64,000 nucleotides of DNA. Origin: Thalassotalea mangrovi. Lineage in GTDB: Bacteria > Pseudomonadota > Gammaproteobacteria > Enterobacterales > Alteromonadaceae. Both the position numbers and the translations under genes were made by a program. The notes beneath the pieces were generated by a model. It worked only from the letters and a program-made list of their open reading frames with translations. It was not told where the DNA came from and made no database searches. This document shows positions 55,047-64,000 of this stretch, one piece after another (within the stretch, counting starts at the first letter, position 1; each line of letters begins with the position of its first letter). Where the stretch lies: NCBI RefSeq assembly GCF_005116735.1, contig NZ_SWDB01000030.1:38021-102020 (forward strand), read 5' to 3'.

Positions 55047-55555
55047 TAGCGCATAAAAAGGCTAGTCTACCAATCTGACTAGTGGCAAGCAAGATTGAGG
55101 TTTCGGGTTTCAGGTCTAGGTGAGCGAAGGGCCTCAACTTGCAGCTACGAGCACATTACACTCCTAGCACGTTATCACTCCTAGCATGCAATCGAAGATT
55201 GCGCCTAGCGAAAGCGAGAGTTGAGGTGGAAGAGGAAGGTGGGTGACGACTTCCACCAGCGAAGCTAGACACTTCCACCTTATTTCAGTTCTTCGTCATT
55301 TCCTGCCGCGACAGGAAATCTCAAGAAAACAGTAAAAGCGAGATCCCGGTCTTCACCGGGATGACAAAGTTCAAGGCTATTCGTTGTCTTCGACGTCAGT
55401 CTGTCACAGAAAATTGCTCCTGCATTTTCTGCATATAGGCCTTCCCTAGCCATAACCCGGAAACCTGGCAACGAGAAGGTTTTCTCACCGACGCAGTCTC
55501 CCTCTAAAACAGTAATGCAGTCTCCCTTTAAGACAGTAATAATGCGAAAGCATTA
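55047..55555. repeat. Repeat island 10 (HEP, TAG, PUR, R73, BH)
   Basis: HEP run 55098-55134; TAG modules 55143-55210; PUR tract 55216-55243; R73 55294-55365 (second stem CCCGGTcttcACCGGG); CATTTTC text about 55405-55458; GACAACGAGAAGG-type text (here GCAACGAGAAGGTTTTCTC) about 55467-55490; then two GCAGTCTCCC words and a BH at 55535-55560 (AGTAATAATG / CATTATTACT) whose right arm enters the last codon region of the next minus-strand gene. Confidence 0.8.
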
Positions 55556-55849
55556 TTACTTAGCCGTTGCGCACCGCGCCGTTTTATCATCTCCTTCGCC
55601 ACTTAGGTCATAACTTTTACATGCCTGCAGCCATTGCTGACAATCTTCAATATCGTCGGCAACGCATTGGGCGGCGACACAAAAGCCTTTTGGATCCTGT
55701 TCGGTGCATTCGACGATGCGAACGCCGGTGACCATATCCCGATCGAAATTAAAGTTATCGGGTTTTGCGGGCGTGTCTTCCACAAAAAAGCTACAGCCGC
55801 CAATGAAAACAGCCACTAAAGTCATATAAACCAGGCGAGCTAATGACAT
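55556..55849 (-). CDS. Small Cys-rich lipoprotein
   Basis: A 97-residue protein with a lipoprotein signal: MSLARLVYMTLVAVFIGGCS, Cys19 being the likely lipid site. The mature part has several Cys (IVECTEQ, GFCVAAQCVAD, EDCQQW, QACKSYD, ARCATAK), suggesting disulfides in the periplasm. No family is recognised. ATG 55849 is fixed by a perfect GGGAGGA site five bases before it; a TTG further up is in frame but unlikely. The 3' end runs into a BH hairpin. Confidence 0.75.
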   Translation of the reverse strand: MSLARLVYMTLVAVFIGGCSFFVEDTPAKPDNFNFDRDMVTGVRIVECTEQDPKGFCVAAQCVADDIEDCQQWLQACKSYDLSGEGDDKTARCATAK

Positions 55850-56003
55850 GGTATTCCTCCCAGCAGTATTGAAACAATTCAAGTGTAGGTCATCAAAAGG
55901 ATTATGTTATTTTTGGCTGACGAGTGTTTTACTTTACTGATTCAGGAATTGGCGATAATCTTTATCGCAGAGCAATGTCAAAAAGACATTCGCATGGTTT
56001 TGA

Positions 56004-56405
<402 letters not shown>

Positions 56406-56428
56406 TTTAACGAAAACAAAGAATAGAT

Positions 56429-56463
56429 AAAAAAATAGCCGGCATTGCCGGCTATTTTTTTAA
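56429..56463. terminator. Bidirectional terminator between glnB and bamD
   Basis: An A-run, ATAGCCGGC and its complement GCCGGCTAT around an ATT loop, and a T-run. It serves the convergent glnB and bamD genes. Confidence 0.92.
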
Positions 56464-56473
56464 TTAAAATGAG

Positions 56474-57238
56474 TTACATACTACTCACTAAAGCATTGTC
56501 TGGAAAGTTTAGTGCCAGCACTTGTTTGGCATTACGCTCCAAATCATCCAGGCCTAATTTTTGATAGCACTCAATCATAATTTCCAAGGCATCTTCCACC
56601 TGCGCACTTGGTGAATAGAACTCGACGATATAGCGGCCCCGGTTTGCAGCGGCTGCATAAGCCTGGCGCTCCATAAAAAAGCGAGCAGCGGCCAGCTCAT
56701 AATCAGCCAGTCGACTCTTGATTGCGATCATTCGTGCGCGCGAGTCTGCCGCATACTTGCTATCTGGGTACTTGGTTAATACCGTTTTGAAATCTTTAAA
56801 GGCTTCGCGAGCGTGAGTCGGATCTCGATCACTGCGATTTATCCCGGCTAACTCCTGGAATAGATTCTCTTCCTCCGACAAGTTGATTAGACCACGCATA
56901 TAGTGCACATAATCAACGTTTTGGTGGCCAGGGTTTAGTCGTAAAAAACGATCAACCAGAGCAACACCCTGAGCCGTATCACCCGTTTTGTAATAACTGT
57001 AAATTAAGTCCAGCTGAACCTGGTGTGATACCGCACCAAATGGGTAGCGGGAATCGATAGCGGAAAGAATAGGAATGGCTTTCTGGTATAAGCCGTTGTC
57101 CAATGCACTTTTGGCATCCATATATAATGCCTGCGCTGATTTGTCGGGGATTTTCTCAACTTCTTTTGGAGCGGATGAGCAACCGGCTACCCCGATGACT
57201 ACCGTTAATAATATTGTTTTTAAAGCTAACTTCTGCAT
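56474..57238 (-). CDS. bamD: Outer-membrane assembly lipoprotein BamD
   Basis: The essential lipoprotein of the Bam complex that inserts beta-barrel proteins. 254 residues: lipoprotein signal with VAGCSS (Cys20), then five TPR-like repeats, including ALYMDAKSALDNGLYQKAI, FGAVSHQVQLDLIYSYYKTG and HVQNVDYVHYMRGL-type text (HQNVDYVHYMRGLINL). E. coli BamD is 245 residues. It is divergent from rluD, as in E. coli and relatives. Confidence 0.96.
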   Translation of the reverse strand: MQKLALKTILLTVVIGVAGCSSAPKEVEKIPDKSAQALYMDAKSALDNGLYQKAIPILSAIDSRYPFGAVSHQVQLDLIYSYYKTGDTAQGVALVDRFLRLNPGHQNVDYVHYMRGLINLSEEENLFQELAGINRSDRDPTHAREAFKDFKTVLTKYPDSKYAADSRARMIAIKSRLADYELAAARFFMERQAYAAAANRGRYIVEFYSPSAQVEDALEIMIECYQKLGLDDLERNAKQVLALNFPDNALVSSM

Positions 57239-57359
57239 AGGTTGTCAAAGACCCAGTTAAAATAATTGTGAAAGCCCGTCTCAAAGCGGGTAAAATATAA
57301 GTCATTGCATTCTAACCCAGCTAATCTGTATTGCACAGTGCTAATTCATAGAGACCTTA

Positions 57360-58334
57360 ATGGCTGAGAAAATACAACTTCAGGAAGTAGTTCCTGATTC
57401 CTGTTTAGGTAAACGCTTAGATCAAACAATTGCGCAAATGTTCCCGGATTTTTCCAGATCTCGATTAAAAGATTGGATTCTGGCCGGCAATGTCAGCGTA
57501 AACGGTGAAGTCACCACCAAAGCCAGAGAAAAAATGTATGGCGGTGAAGTGATAAACCTGGATGCTGAAATTGAAGCGGAAGTTCATTTTGAACCTCAGG
57601 ATATAGAACTCAACATCGTCTATGAAGACGATGATATTCTGGTTATCAATAAACCGGCAGGTCTGGTGGTTCACCCGGGTGCCGGTAATCCAGACGGTAC
57701 CGTACTTAATGCGTTGTTGCACCATAACCCAGACCAGGAAAACCTACCCAGGGCGGGTATTGTTCATCGTCTGGATAAAGACACCACAGGTTTGATGGTA
57801 GTCGCCAAAACGATTGCAGCACAGACGAATTTGGTTGACGCTCTGCAGCACCGGGAAATCACCCGCGAATATGAAGCCATTGCCAATGGCATCATGACTG
57901 CTGGTGGTGTGGTTGACGAGCCAATCGGCCGTCATCCTAGCAAGCGAACCCATATGGCCATCACCATGTCAGGACGACCATCGGTGACGCATTACCGGGT
58001 TGCGGAAAAATATCGCTTGCATACGCGCCTGCGTTTACGTCTTGAAACCGGTCGAACCCATCAGATTCGCGTGCACATGGCGCACATTGCTCATCCGCTG
58101 GTTGGTGACCCGGTTTACGGCGGACGCCCAAGACCACCCAAAAATGCCAGCGAAGAGCTGAGAGAGTTGCTACGTAACTTTAGACGTCAGGCATTGCATG
58201 CAACCATGTTGTCTTTATATCACCCGATTACTGGCGAGTTAATGACCTGGCATGCGCCAGTCCCTGACGACATGCAGGAAATAGCCGACGCCTTGCATCT
58301 CGATGCTCAGCAGAATATGGTGGAAGAATACTAG
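57360..58334 (+). CDS. rluD: 23S rRNA pseudouridine synthase RluD
   Basis: Forms pseudouridines in helix 69 of 23S rRNA (1911, 1915, 1917 in E. coli). An S4 RNA-binding domain is at about 18-75 (GKRLDQTIAQMFPDFSRSRL). The catalytic domain has AGIVHRLDKDTTGLMVVAK with Asp139, the same number as in E. coli, and RLETGRTHQIRVHMAHI and HPLVGDPVYGG. 324 residues is standard. pgeF follows after about 256 bases. Confidence 0.97.
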   Translation: MAEKIQLQEVVPDSCLGKRLDQTIAQMFPDFSRSRLKDWILAGNVSVNGEVTTKAREKMYGGEVINLDAEIEAEVHFEPQDIELNIVYEDDDILVINKPAGLVVHPGAGNPDGTVLNALLHHNPDQENLPRAGIVHRLDKDTTGLMVVAKTIAAQTNLVDALQHREITREYEAIANGIMTAGGVVDEPIGRHPSKRTHMAITMSGRPSVTHYRVAEKYRLHTRLRLRLETGRTHQIRVHMAHIAHPLVGDPVYGGRPRPPKNASEELRELLRNFRRQALHATMLSLYHPITGELMTWHAPVPDDMQEIADALHLDAQQNMVEEY

Positions 58335-58590
58335 AGCGTGATGATCTTTGAAGGTCAATTTTGCAGCGAGTTGTTTGGGATATGGGTAAGGATTTTTCTC
58401 TTTAGCGTACTTATTGTACGGTAACGAGAAAAAACGCAGACCAGATTCAAAACAAACGCTGTTCGCAGAATTCAATGGTACGTTTCATATAATAAACTTG
58501 TTTGTAGACTCAGTGATTGGATCGATAATGGGCGGTTGTTGAACAAAGTTTGTCCAGCAAAGGTCAACACGCTCTAATAACCAGCATGAA

Positions 58591-59367
58591 GTGTCGCCTG
58601 ACAGGGAGTGGGAATTGTTTAACAGCCAACATAGTCTTGACTCGATATTCAACGTAAATGATTCAAATAATCATAGGGTCAAAGCACTAAGCACGACTCG
58701 AACCGGGGGAGTGAGCCTTGCTCCCTACGATTCTTTTAATCTCGGCGATCATGTCGGTGATGAGCAGTTGAAGGTAGTGACGAATCGACAAAAACTAACG
58801 GCGGCTGTGAATGGTCAATCCATTCAGTGGCTGAACCAAGTCCATGGCGACCGGGTCCATGAGCTCACCGCCTACAGTGCAAAGCCCTATACGGCAGATG
58901 CGGTCTATACCCGCTTAGATAATCAACCCATCTCCATCCTTACCGCCGATTGCCTGCCCATTTTGCTTGCTGCAGAAGATGGTTCGGAAATCGCTGCCAT
59001 CCATGCTGGCTGGCGGCCATTAGCGGCAGGAATCGTGGTTAACACCCTCAATTACTTTCAGTCTCCTGCGACGAATGTTCATGCCTGGCTCGGTCCATGT
59101 ATTGGCCCGCAAAAGTTTGAGGTGGGAGCAGAAGTTCGCCAGCAATTTGTATTAAATTCAATCGACAATGAGCAGTATTTTGAAAAACAGTCAGATGGTA
59201 AATATTTGGCGAATTTGCAGGGTATTGCTACAACGACATTGCAACAACTAGGCGTAATTCATATTACTCGAAGCCCTTATTGCACCGTATCCAATCCAGA
59301 GTCATTTTTTTCTTATCGTCGCGACGGCCAGACTGGCAGGATGGCGACAGTAATAACCAAAACATAG
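58591..59367 (+). CDS. pgeF: Purine nucleoside phosphorylase/peptidoglycan editing factor PgeF (YfiH)
   Basis: A 258-residue laccase-domain protein. Family members bind zinc through two His and a Cys; here LNQVHGDRVH, ADCLPILLA, AAIHAGWRPLAAGIV and LGPCIGPQKFEVG are seen. The E. coli protein keeps peptidoglycan stems correct, and relatives act as purine nucleoside phosphorylases or adenosine deaminases. The start is uncertain: GTG 58591 or TTG 58615, the latter behind a GGGAG site. The rluD-pgeF-clpB order matches E. coli. A BH hairpin begins at the stop. Confidence 0.92.
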   Translation: MSPDREWELFNSQHSLDSIFNVNDSNNHRVKALSTTRTGGVSLAPYDSFNLGDHVGDEQLKVVTNRQKLTAAVNGQSIQWLNQVHGDRVHELTAYSAKPYTADAVYTRLDNQPISILTADCLPILLAAEDGSEIAAIHAGWRPLAAGIVVNTLNYFQSPATNVHAWLGPCIGPQKFEVGAEVRQQFVLNSIDNEQYFEKQSDGKYLANLQGIATTTLQQLGVIHITRSPYCTVSNPESFFSYRRDGQTGRMATVITKT

Positions 59368-59735
59368 CAGTGGTGAAGCTCTTTACTTCACCACTTAAGT
59401 CTGCAGGTTTCAGGTCTCAGGTTTCGGAGGGCGAAAGGCCTTTACTTCAAGCTAATTGCACGCTGGCAAGCCCCAGAGACTTCGTCATTTCCTGCCACGA
59501 CAGGAAATCTAAGCCAAAAAATACAAAGAGCGAGATCCCGGTCGACACCGGGATGACGGAACTTAGACTCTTCGTTGTCACCCTCATCGTACGATTACCT
59601 CCAAAATTCGACAGCGAGAGAATTTTCTCCACCTGAAAAGGGTGACCCTGGCAAGTAACCCTTTTCTTCCACCAGCGCAGCTTACCTCTGCAACAGCGCC
59701 ATTTTGTTAAATGGCGCTTAACATTTTTTTCACCA
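59368..59735. repeat. Repeat island 11 (BH, HEP, R73, BH)
   Basis: BH 59369-59395 (AGTGGTGAA / TTCACCACT) directly after pgeF; HEP run 59404-59442; a remnant TAG piece about 59450-59472; R73 59483-59557 (second stem CCCGGTcgacACCGGG); CACCTGAAAAGGGTG text about 59629-59643; BH 59695-59718 (AGCGCCATTT / AAATGGCGCT). Both ends of the island are BH hairpins. Confidence 0.82.
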
Positions 59736-59739
59736 AGCC

Positions 59740-59766
59740 ATTGAATTTTTGCATATCGATTCATAT
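59740..59766 (+). promoter_or_regulatory. Possible sigma-32 heat-shock promoter of clpB
   Basis: ATTGAAT (59740-59746), 13 bases, then TTCATAT (59760-59766) resembles the sigma-32 pattern CTTGAAA-N13-CCCATNT, about 60 bases before the clpB ATG. clpB is a heat-shock gene in studied gammaproteobacteria. The match is partial in both boxes. Confidence 0.4.
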
Positions 59767-59826
59767 TTAAACAGTATCAAACGATAAAACCACATTCTAA
59801 TTGTGGATAATTCAGAGGATTGTTAA

Positions 59827-62400
59827 ATGCGAGTGGATAAATTAACCCAGAAATTTCAGCAAGCATTGGCCGATGCTCAATCATTGGCGCTCGGCCATGA
59901 TAACCAGTTTATTGAGCCGGCCCATGTAATGCTGGCGTTATTGAACCAAAGCGACGGCTCAACAGCTTCAATTTTCAAGCAGTGCCAGGTTGAAGTGTCT
60001 TCCCTGCGAGCGCAACTTAATCAGTTATTGGCGTCCCTACCACAAGTTGAGGGCAGTGGCGGTGATGTGCAGGTTTCACATCAACTTGGTAATTTATTGA
60101 ATGTTTGTGACAAAATTTCGCAAAAGCAACAAGACAAATTTATCTCATCTGAGACCTTCTTACTGGCGGCACTGCAGGATCAGGGGCATCTAGGTAAACT
60201 ACTAAAATCCGCAGGCCTGAAAGAATCAGCATTAAAACAGGCAATAGATAAGCTGCGCGGTGGCCAGACAGTTAATGATCCCAATGCCGAAGATACCCGC
60301 CAGGCACTGGAAAAATACACGGTTAACCTCACTGAAAGGGCGGAACAGGGTAAGCTTGACCCGGTTATCGGTCGGGATGAAGAGATTCGCCGTACTGTAC
60401 AGGTATTACAACGTCGCACCAAAAACAATCCAGTCTTGATAGGTCAGCCAGGTGTCGGTAAAACCGCTATTGTTGAGGGCCTGGCGCAACGGATTGTCAA
60501 TGGAGAAGTTCCGGAAGGCCTGAAGAATAAGCAGGTATTGTCTCTGGACATGGGCGCCTTAATTGCTGGCGCTAAATATCGTGGTGAATTTGAAGAGCGC
60601 CTGAAAGCAGTATTAAACGAATTGGCTAAAGAAGAAGGGCAGGTCATTCTGTTTATCGATGAGCTACATACCATGGTCGGTGCCGGTAAAACCGATGGCG
60701 CAATGGATGCTGGTAATATGTTAAAGCCAGCCCTGGCTCGAGGTGATTTACATTGTGTTGGCGCGACAACACTTGATGAATATCGCAAATACATTGAAAA
60801 AGATGCCGCATTGGAGCGTCGTTTTCAAAAAGTACTGGTTGATGAACCAAGTGTCGAAGATACGGTAGCAATCTTACGTGGCCTGAAAGAGCGTTACGAA
60901 TTGCACCATAGTGTTGAAATTACCGATCCGGCAATTGTATCTGCGGCCACGTTATCACACCGTTATATTTCCGACAGACAGTTACCGGATAAAGCGATTG
61001 ACCTGATAGACGAAGCGGCTTCCAGTATTCGCATGCAAATGGACTCGAAACCTGAAGAACTGGATCGGATCGAACGCCGATTAATACAGCTCAAGCTGGA
61101 ACAAAAAGTGGTTGAAAAGGAAACCGATGAAGCATCCCGAAAACGTTTGCAACTGTTAGAAGATGAAATTTCTGCCAATCAGCAGCAGTATGATGAACTT
61201 GAAAAGGTTTGGAAGAATGAAAAGGCAGCGCTTTACGGTACTCAGAATGTTAAAGCGGAATTAGAGCAGGCCAAATTAGACTTTGAAGTTGCGCAGCGTA
61301 GCGGTGATTTTGAACGCATGGCGGAATTGCAATACGGCGTCATACCAGAGTTAACCAAACAACTGGAAAGCGCCGAGCAAAACCCGGTTGTCGATATGCA
61401 ACTGTTGAAGAATAAAGTAACCGATGTGGAAATTGCCCAGGTGCTGTCAAAAGCGACTGGAATTCCGGTGGCGAAAATGCTAGAAGGTGAGCGCGACAAG
61501 TTACTGCGCATGGAAGATGAGATTCAAAAACGGGTTATTGGCCAGAGTCAGGCGGTAAAAGCCGTATCCAATGCCATCCGTCGTTCGCGTGCCGGCCTGT
61601 CGGATCCCAATAAACCCATTGGCTCATTTATGTTTTTGGGCCCTACCGGGGTGGGTAAAACCGAGCTAACCAAAGCCTTGGCTAATTTTATGTTCGATAG
61701 CGACGACGCCATGGTTCGCATCGATATGTCCGAGTTCATGGAAAAACACAGCGTTGCCCGGTTAATAGGCGCGCCTCCGGGTTATGTGGGTTATGAAGAA
61801 GGAGGGTACCTGACTGAAGCCGTCAGGCGTAAACCTTATTCGGTGATCCTGATGGATGAAATCGAAAAAGCCCACCCTGAAGTATTTAATATTTTACTGC
61901 AGGTGCTTGATGACGGGCGTTTAACCGATGGTCAGGGACGCACGGTTGATTTTCGCAATACGGTTATCATTATGACCTCAAATATGGGCTCGGACTTAAT
62001 ACAGGAGATGGCAACCGAATCCAGTTATGAACAACTGCGAGCAACGGTTATGGGCGTCGTAGGTCAGCACTTTAAGCCTGAGTTTATCAACCGTATCGAT
62101 GAAACGGTGGTATTCCACCCACTCGATGCTGAGCAAATCCAACAAATTGCCGGTATTCAATTGGAATTACTGGCGAAACGTCTGGAAGAGCGTCAGTTAA
62201 CGTTGGATGTAACCGATGCGGCAATGGCAAAAATCGCCGAAGCAGGCTTTGATCCCGTGTTTGGTGCCCGACCGCTCAAACGTGCGATCCAGCAACACGT
62301 GGAAAATCCGCTGGCTCAGGAAATCCTGGCTGGTAAATTTATTCCGGGGGCTAGAATTAAAGTTGATGCGCGTGACGGTGAAATATTAATTAGTGAGTGA
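59827..62400 (+). CDS. clpB: ATP-dependent disaggregase ClpB
   Basis: A 857-residue AAA+ chaperone, the same length as in E. coli, that pulls proteins out of aggregates with DnaK. N-terminal Clp domain 1-145; first ATPase with [13 protein letters not shown] (about 205-217) and [13 protein letters not shown]; coiled middle domain about 405-525 ([17 protein letters not shown]); second ATPase with [13 protein letters not shown] (about 602-614), [14 protein letters not shown] and [18 protein letters not shown]. Its last 15 bases overlap the convergent DUF4124 gene. An rRNA-type promoter lies 1.5 kb downstream. Confidence 0.98.
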   Translation: MRVDKLTQKFQQALADAQSLALGHDNQFIEPAHVMLALLNQSDGSTASIFKQCQVEVSSLRAQLNQLLASLPQVEGSGGDVQVSHQLGNLLNVCDKISQKQQDKFISSETFLLAALQDQGHLGKLLKSAGLKESALKQAIDKLRGGQTVNDPNAEDTRQALEKYTVNLTERAEQGKLDPVIGRDEEIRRTVQVLQRRTKNNPVLIGQPGVGKTAIVEGLAQRIVNGEVPEGLKNKQVLSLDMGALIAGAKYRGEFEERLKAVLNELAKEEGQVILFIDELHTMVGAGKTDGAMDAGNMLKPALARGDLHCVGATTLDEYRKYIEKDAALERRFQKVLVDEPSVEDTVAILRGLKERYELHHSVEITDPAIVSAATLSHRYISDRQLPDKAIDLIDEAASSIRMQMDSKPEELDRIERRLIQLKLEQKVVEKETDEASRKRLQLLEDEISANQQQYDELEKVWKNEKAALYGTQNVKAELEQAKLDFEVAQRSGDFERMAELQYGVIPELTKQLESAEQNPVVDMQLLKNKVTDVEIAQVLSKATGIPVAKMLEGERDKLLRMEDEIQKRVIGQSQAVKAVSNAIRRSRAGLSDPNKPIGSFMFLGPTGVGKTELTKALANFMFDSDDAMVRIDMSEFMEKHSVARLIGAPPGYVGYEEGGYLTEAVRRKPYSVILMDEIEKAHPEVFNILLQVLDDGRLTDGQGRTVDFRNTVIIMTSNMGSDLIQEMATESSYEQLRATVMGVVGQHFKPEFINRIDETVVFHPLDAEQIQQIAGIQLELLAKRLEERQLTLDVTDAAMAKIAEAGFDPVFGARPLKRAIQQHVENPLAQEILAGKFIPGARIKVDARDGEILISE

Positions 62401-62826
62401 TTTATCACAATAGACAGCAACTTCGTTTTCTGCGAGGCGAAGTTGTTGTAATTTCTCTAACGGTGTCAGGACTCGGGTTTTACCGTCTTCGCCGGTAACT
62501 TTCACTTTCGGGAAATCGTTAAGAGTGCGTAAATTGCTTTTGGCATTTTCGCACTTTTCCTCGGCTTGCATTGCCAATTTTGCCGAAACCACTTCCGGGC
62601 TGTCACCTTCTTTGATCTTACGATCTGGCAACGACGGTTTTGGTTTGTTGTAAGGCGTTTCTATTGTAACTTCCGCATACTCTTTATCAATCGGTTCATG
62701 CTGACTGAAGTGTATCTGGCCGTTTTTATCGACCCAACGATATACGGTGACATCTTTAGCGGCTGCCTGAAAACCGATTATGTTCATCAATAGCAAAGCC
62801 GAAGTAATTGTTTTTAATCTATCCAT
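62386..62826 (-). CDS. DUF4124 domain protein, exported
   Basis: A 146-residue protein with a signal peptide (about 1-23, ending QAAA) followed by a DUF4124 core, [21 protein letters not shown], then a charged region with [20 protein letters not shown] and a terminal Cys. DUF4124 proteins are periplasmic and of unknown function. It is convergent with clpB and overlaps its end by 15 bases, so each gene's 3' end lies inside the other's transcript. Confidence 0.88.
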   Translation of the reverse strand: MDRLKTITSALLLMNIIGFQAAAKDVTVYRWVDKNGQIHFSQHEPIDKEYAEVTIETPYNKPKPSLPDRKIKEGDSPEVVSAKLAMQAEEKCENAKSNLRTLNDFPKVKVTGEDGKTRVLTPLEKLQQLRLAENEVAVYCDKSLTN

Positions 62827-63550
62827 AGGGCGACTTCTTATTGTTTATAGCTAACCATCTTGGTCTGGAACGTTTCTTTACACCCTTCTTATAACAAATT
62901 TTTTAACGCAAGGCCAAATAAAGAAGGACTCAGGTTTCAGGACTCAGCCAAAACTTTTAGCAACTAGCACGTTTCACTCCGAGCACGCTGGCGAGCCAGC
63001 TCCTGGCATGCAATCGGAGATTGCGCCTAGCGACTAGCAAACTGCTTTTTTGGTAACGAGTACGTAAATTCACGGAATCTATTCCGGGTACGCTAATGAA
63101 AAGCATTGGCTCCGAGTATGTAACTCGAAGAGTTACTTCGGGTGAAGGCCCTTCGTTGTCAGCCTTTGACACCTTTAGACACCCCGGATAGTTAAGTATG
63201 CGATCGAAGATTACGGCTAGCGAAAAGCAAGAGTTATGGTGGAAGTGTGAGGTGGAAGACGGCTTTTCTTTCCACAGCGAAGCTGGAAACTTTCCACTTA
63301 CACCCGTTTTTAAATACCGTCATTTCCTACTTGATAGGAAATCTCAACCAGAATATAAATAGTGAGATCCCGGCTTTCGCCGGGATGGCATCGGGCACCT
63401 AAACTCAAGGCTTTTCGTTGTCACCTTTAGACAGCTTTTGATACCCAGAGACTTTCGCAGACCATACAGTCTTCGTCATTTCCTGCTACGACAGGAAATC
63501 TCCACCATAAGATAAAGAGCGAGATCCCCACGTACGTGAGGATGACCTGT
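62827..63550. repeat. Repeat island 12, left part (HEP, TAG, TAC, PUR, two R73)
   Basis: Short HEP 62928-62947; TAG modules 62960-63037 with stems GCTGGC/GCCAGC and GCAATC/GATTGC; TAC modules 63057-63144 with a decayed first stem, then CCAATG-type (CTAATG/CATTGG) and TAACTC/GAGTTA; PUR tract 63237-63258; R73 63318-63389 with the paired variant first stem TTTCCTActtgaTAGGAAA; R73 63474-63546 (second stem CCCCACGTACGTGAGG). Same module order as islands 4 and 7. Confidence 0.85.
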
Positions 63551-63620
63551 GAAACCTGAAACCTGAAACCTGAAACCTGAAACCTGAAACCTGAAACCTG
63601 AAACCTGAAACCTGAAACCT
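63551..63620. repeat. Ten perfect copies of the heptamer GAAACCT
   Basis: Seventy bases made of ten identical GAAACCT units with no mismatch. The same heptamer, alternating with GAGACCT, makes up the HEP runs at the start of other islands (there in the opposite strand orientation). A perfect array suggests recent slippage expansion. Confidence 0.95.
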
Positions 63621-63628
63621 GAGCCCAT

Positions 63629-63773
63629 ACTCGAAGCGATGTTGTTCATCGCGTACCCGAAATGAATCTTTGATTCATGTACCCGGAGGAATATTAATAT
63701 TCCGTGCTCGGAGCAAACTTTGATAGCGTACTTATTAATATTCCGTACTCGGAGCAATCTTCGATTGCGTACC
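63629..63773. repeat. Repeat island 12, right part (TAC modules, reverse orientation)
   Basis: Modules joined by GTACCCGGA/GTACTCGGA with stems GCGATG/CATCGC, ATGAATC/GATTCAT, GGAATATTAATATTCC, a broken GCAAACttTGATAGC, TTAATATTCC remnant, and GCAATC/GATTGC. The duplicated AATATTCC word suggests a local rearrangement within the array. Confidence 0.85.
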
Positions 63774-63917
63774 TATACAAGCAGACTTTGTTTAAGTCTC
63801 TGAGTCCTGAATCCACGGTTTTGTGAACTTTTTTACTCGCCTTAGTTAACCATTTGTTGATGTTGTACGATAATTAAACGAACGATCGGTTTTTTGTGTT
63901 TTTTGTTGATTTGGGTG

Positions 63918-63945
63918 TTGACCGCGACCAGAAAATCCCTAAAAT
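63918..63945 (+). promoter_or_regulatory. Strong rRNA-type promoter at the right edge
   Basis: TTGACC (63918-63923), a 16-base spacer and TAAAAT (63940-63945) followed at once by GCGCATCC, a GC-rich start region typical of stringently controlled rrn P1 promoters. AT-rich sequence with T-runs at about 63868-63912 could be an UP element. In E. coli an rRNA operon (rrnG) lies directly after clpB in the same direction, so a 16S gene beginning beyond the window is likely. Confidence 0.7.
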
Positions 63946-64000
63946 GCGCATCCACTTCCACGGCACAAGTCAACGACTAACCAGGAAGGGTTTTGAAGCC

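Noticed and set aside
58335-58590. Small RNA or tRNA between rluD and pgeF
   Set aside because: Only a short CGTAC/GTACG hairpin is visible, with no tRNA fold or terminator.
63476-63757. Minus-strand open frame with a repeated FRFQVSG peptide
   Set aside because: The peptide repeat is only the translation of the GAAACCT heptamer array; no ribosome site or family match.

Overview
The window is a chromosomal segment of a gammaproteobacterium. Three housekeeping neighbourhoods keep gene orders familiar from Escherichia coli and marine relatives: mutH / rppH-ptsP-(TauE/SafE)-lgt-thyA, rpsT / murJ-ribF-ileS-lspA-fkpB-ispH, and bamD / rluD-pgeF-clpB followed by an rRNA-type promoter. Base composition is moderate, GTG and TTG starts are common, and the pilin-rich content fits a surface-attached or marine lineage. 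A Kangiellaceae- or Alteromonadales-like organism is my guess, with low confidence; no rRNA gene body lies in the window to settle it.

Layout. 1-5367 holds the start of an M1 metallopeptidase, a GH13 amylase-family enzyme, a GNAT acetyltransferase and an AraC-type regulator. 5389-7242 is a YcbB-like L,D-transpeptidase. 7922-21205 is one co-directional tad/flp locus: pilin, prepilin peptidase, an unusual AAA ATPase, CpaB, secretin, small lipoprotein, TadG-like protein, two TadE-like pseudopilins, TadZ, TadA, TadB, TadC, TadD. 21281-29639 carries yeaD, mutH, rppH, ptsP, a TauE/SafE exporter, lgt and thyA. 30290-38954 carries rpsT through ispH. 39078-54090 is a dense minor-pilin region with three type IVa sets: a fimT-like gene plus a minus-strand pilV-pilW-pilX-pilE set, a plus-strand fimT-pilW-pilX-pilV-pilE operon, and a second plus-strand fimT-pilW-pilX-pilV operon that is a clear paralogue of the previous one. 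The PilV-like proteins of the last two are 684 and 693 residues, several times the usual size. 54204-62826 carries nadE, a small lipoprotein gene, glnB, bamD, rluD, pgeF, clpB and a DUF4124 gene.

Most gaps longer than about 400 bp are packed with non-coding repeats that share one design: constant linkers around short stems whose sequence changes from copy to copy but stays base-paired. I use these labels. R73 is a ~73-bp twin hairpin that starts CGTCATTTCCTG and ends in CGGGATGAC or similar. TAG modules are hairpins joined by CCTAGCA/CCTGGCA. TAC modules are hairpins joined by GTACCCGGA (or its complement TCCGGGTAC). HEP is runs of the heptamer GAAACCT/GAGACCT. BH is a boundary hairpin flanked by AACAG and CTTA/CTAA. 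PUR is a GGTGGAAG-type purine tract. They recur in a similar order (HEP, TAG, TAC, PUR, R73, BH) in island after island and contain no transposase gene. This mosaic hairpin system and the twinned giant-PilV operons are the parts most worth a second look.

Working together: the Tad locus would build Flp fibrils and the minor-pilin sets would prime or tip type IVa pili. The prepilins of the three minor-pilin sets would need a PilD peptidase and assembly ATPases encoded elsewhere; no pilB, pilC, pilD, pilQ or pilY1 is in view.
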